A stretch of DNA of 5,983 bases from Trueperaceae bacterium (GTDB lineage Bacteria > Deinococcota > Deinococci > Deinococcales > Trueperaceae): positions 1-5,983 of the forward strand of contig SKSV01000109.1 in the NCBI GenBank assembly GCA_007122815.1, given 5' to 3'. A model generated the notes under the pieces. It did not search any database, was not told where the DNA came from, and worked only from the letters and a program-made list of their open reading frames with translations. Both the position numbers and the translations under genes were made by a program. Positions 5,404 through 5,983 of this stretch are shown piece by piece (positions within the stretch are counted from its first letter, which is position 1; each line of letters starts with the position of its first letter).

Positions 5404-5983
5404 CCTTCAGGGCCGTTCCCGCCCAGCCGGCTGTGAGCCTCGTAGCCCGCGGCGCGCAGCGCCTCCGTGCCGCGCTGCAGCGAACCGTGGTCGGAGAAGG
5501 CGAGGCGCATGGCGCCGCCAGACTCGCGCACCCCGAGCACCTCGATGTCCTTGATGTTGACGCCCGCCTCCCCCAACGCGCTGGTGATCCGCATCAGCTC
5601 ACCCGGCCGGTCGGGCACCGCGATCACCGCCTCGAAACGCGCCGGCAGCAGCGTGCGGCGCACGATCGGGAGAGCGTCGCGCTGCCGCTTCGCGCCCTCC
5701 GCCACCTCCAGCAGCTCGTCGGGATCGTCAAGCAGGGTCGCGACGGCGTCGAGCTGGGTGCGGAAGGCGTGCAAGGCCTCACGCACGGCGCGGCTGTTGG
5801 CGACGACCATGTCGCGGCTCATGCGCGGGCTGCCCGAGGCCACGCGCGTGAGGTCACGGAAGCCGCCCGCCGCCAGCAGCGCCAGCAGGTCCCGCTCCTC
5901 GGCCTGGCCCACCGCTCGCGTGAGCGCCACCGCGGCCAGGTAGGGGAGGTGCGACACCGTCGCCACCAGGCGGTCGTGAAGAG
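5400..5983 (-). CDS. tyrA: Prephenate dehydrogenase with C-terminal ACT domain, N-terminal part beyond window edge
   Basis: Enzyme of tyrosine biosynthesis that oxidises and decarboxylates prephenate to 4-hydroxyphenylpyruvate with NAD(P). Only the C-terminal 193 residues are visible; the frame stays open to the right edge, so the NAD-binding Rossmann half lies outside. The GTG at 5966 is not the start, because in-frame codons beyond it read HDRLVATVSHLPYL, the conserved helical-dimerisation segment of TyrA. The following GGFRDLTRVASGSPRMSRDM is the second family motif, its first Arg probably the prephenate-binding arginine; the usual Trp after Met is Ser here. A linker helix leads to an ACT domain at about 5427-5636 (FEAVIAVPDRPGELMRITSAL, then GVNIKDIEV), as in Bacillus-type TyrA, where ACT domains mediate feedback control by amino acids. 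The stop overlaps the start of the next small gene by four bases, indicating an operon. Confidence 0.92.
   Translation of the reverse strand, partial: LHDRLVATVSHLPYLAAVALTRAVGQAEERDLLALLAAGGFRDLTRVASGSPRMSRDMVVANSRAVREALHAFRTQLDAVATLLDDPDELLEVAEGAKRQRDALPIVRRTLLPARFEAVIAVPDRPGELMRITSALGEAGVNIKDIEVLGVRESGGAMRLAFSDHGSLQRGTEALRAAGYEAHSRLGGNGPEG

Noticed and set aside
1..5983. A new defence, mobile or otherwise undescribed multi-gene system
   Set aside because: Six of the seven genes belong to known housekeeping or sugar-metabolism families, with no integrase, transposase, toxin, nuclease or odd composition. Only the small tyrA-coupled protein is unassigned.

Overview
The window is about 6 kb of very GC-rich, densely coded bacterial chromosome. 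It reads as ordinary housekeeping and sugar-metabolism DNA. A Deinococcota-type organism (possibly Trueperaceae) is my best guess. The reasons are the combination of high GC, a PBP2 gene running directly into minC, and a likely leaderless promoter with a -10 box placed right against a start codon. This is an inference, not a proof. There are no RNA genes, insertion sequences, CRISPR arrays or phage genes that I can support.

Layout. (1) Positions 1-1997, plus strand: the 3' part of a class B penicillin-binding protein 2 gene, then minC, joined by a 4-base ATGA overlap. This is the tail of a cell-shape and division operon whose upstream part lies outside the window. (2) Positions 2050-3195, plus strand: nagA, N-acetylglucosamine-6-phosphate deacetylase, close behind minC. 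(3) Positions 3191-3261: a 22-bp direct tandem repeat fills the convergent gap and contains the nagA stop codon. (4) Positions 3265-4266, minus strand: a BadF/BadG-type ATPase that is probably an N-acetylglucosamine or glucosamine kinase. (5) Positions 4267-4328: a 62-bp divergent promoter region with a likely minus-strand -10 and candidate operator sequences. (6) Positions 4329-5144, plus strand: a GntR/HutC-family regulator with a UTRA effector domain. (7) Positions 5113-5983, minus strand: the 3' part of a prephenate dehydrogenase gene with a C-terminal ACT domain, followed by a coupled 96-residue protein of unknown function whose 3' end overlaps the regulator tail to tail.

How it fits together. 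The kinase would make GlcNAc-6-phosphate (or GlcN-6-phosphate), NagA would deacetylate GlcNAc-6-phosphate, and the GntR/HutC regulator is placed to sense an amino-sugar phosphate and control the kinase, itself and perhaps nagA. Beside PBP2 and minC, this suggests use or recycling of cell-wall amino sugars. No nagB (deaminase), sugar transporter or minD is visible here. The tyrosine-biosynthesis pair at the right edge is a separate transcription unit.

I found no convincing new biological system. The points most worth a second look are the 22-bp repeat that places stop codons in all three frames, the compact divergent control region, and the unknown small protein coupled to tyrA.
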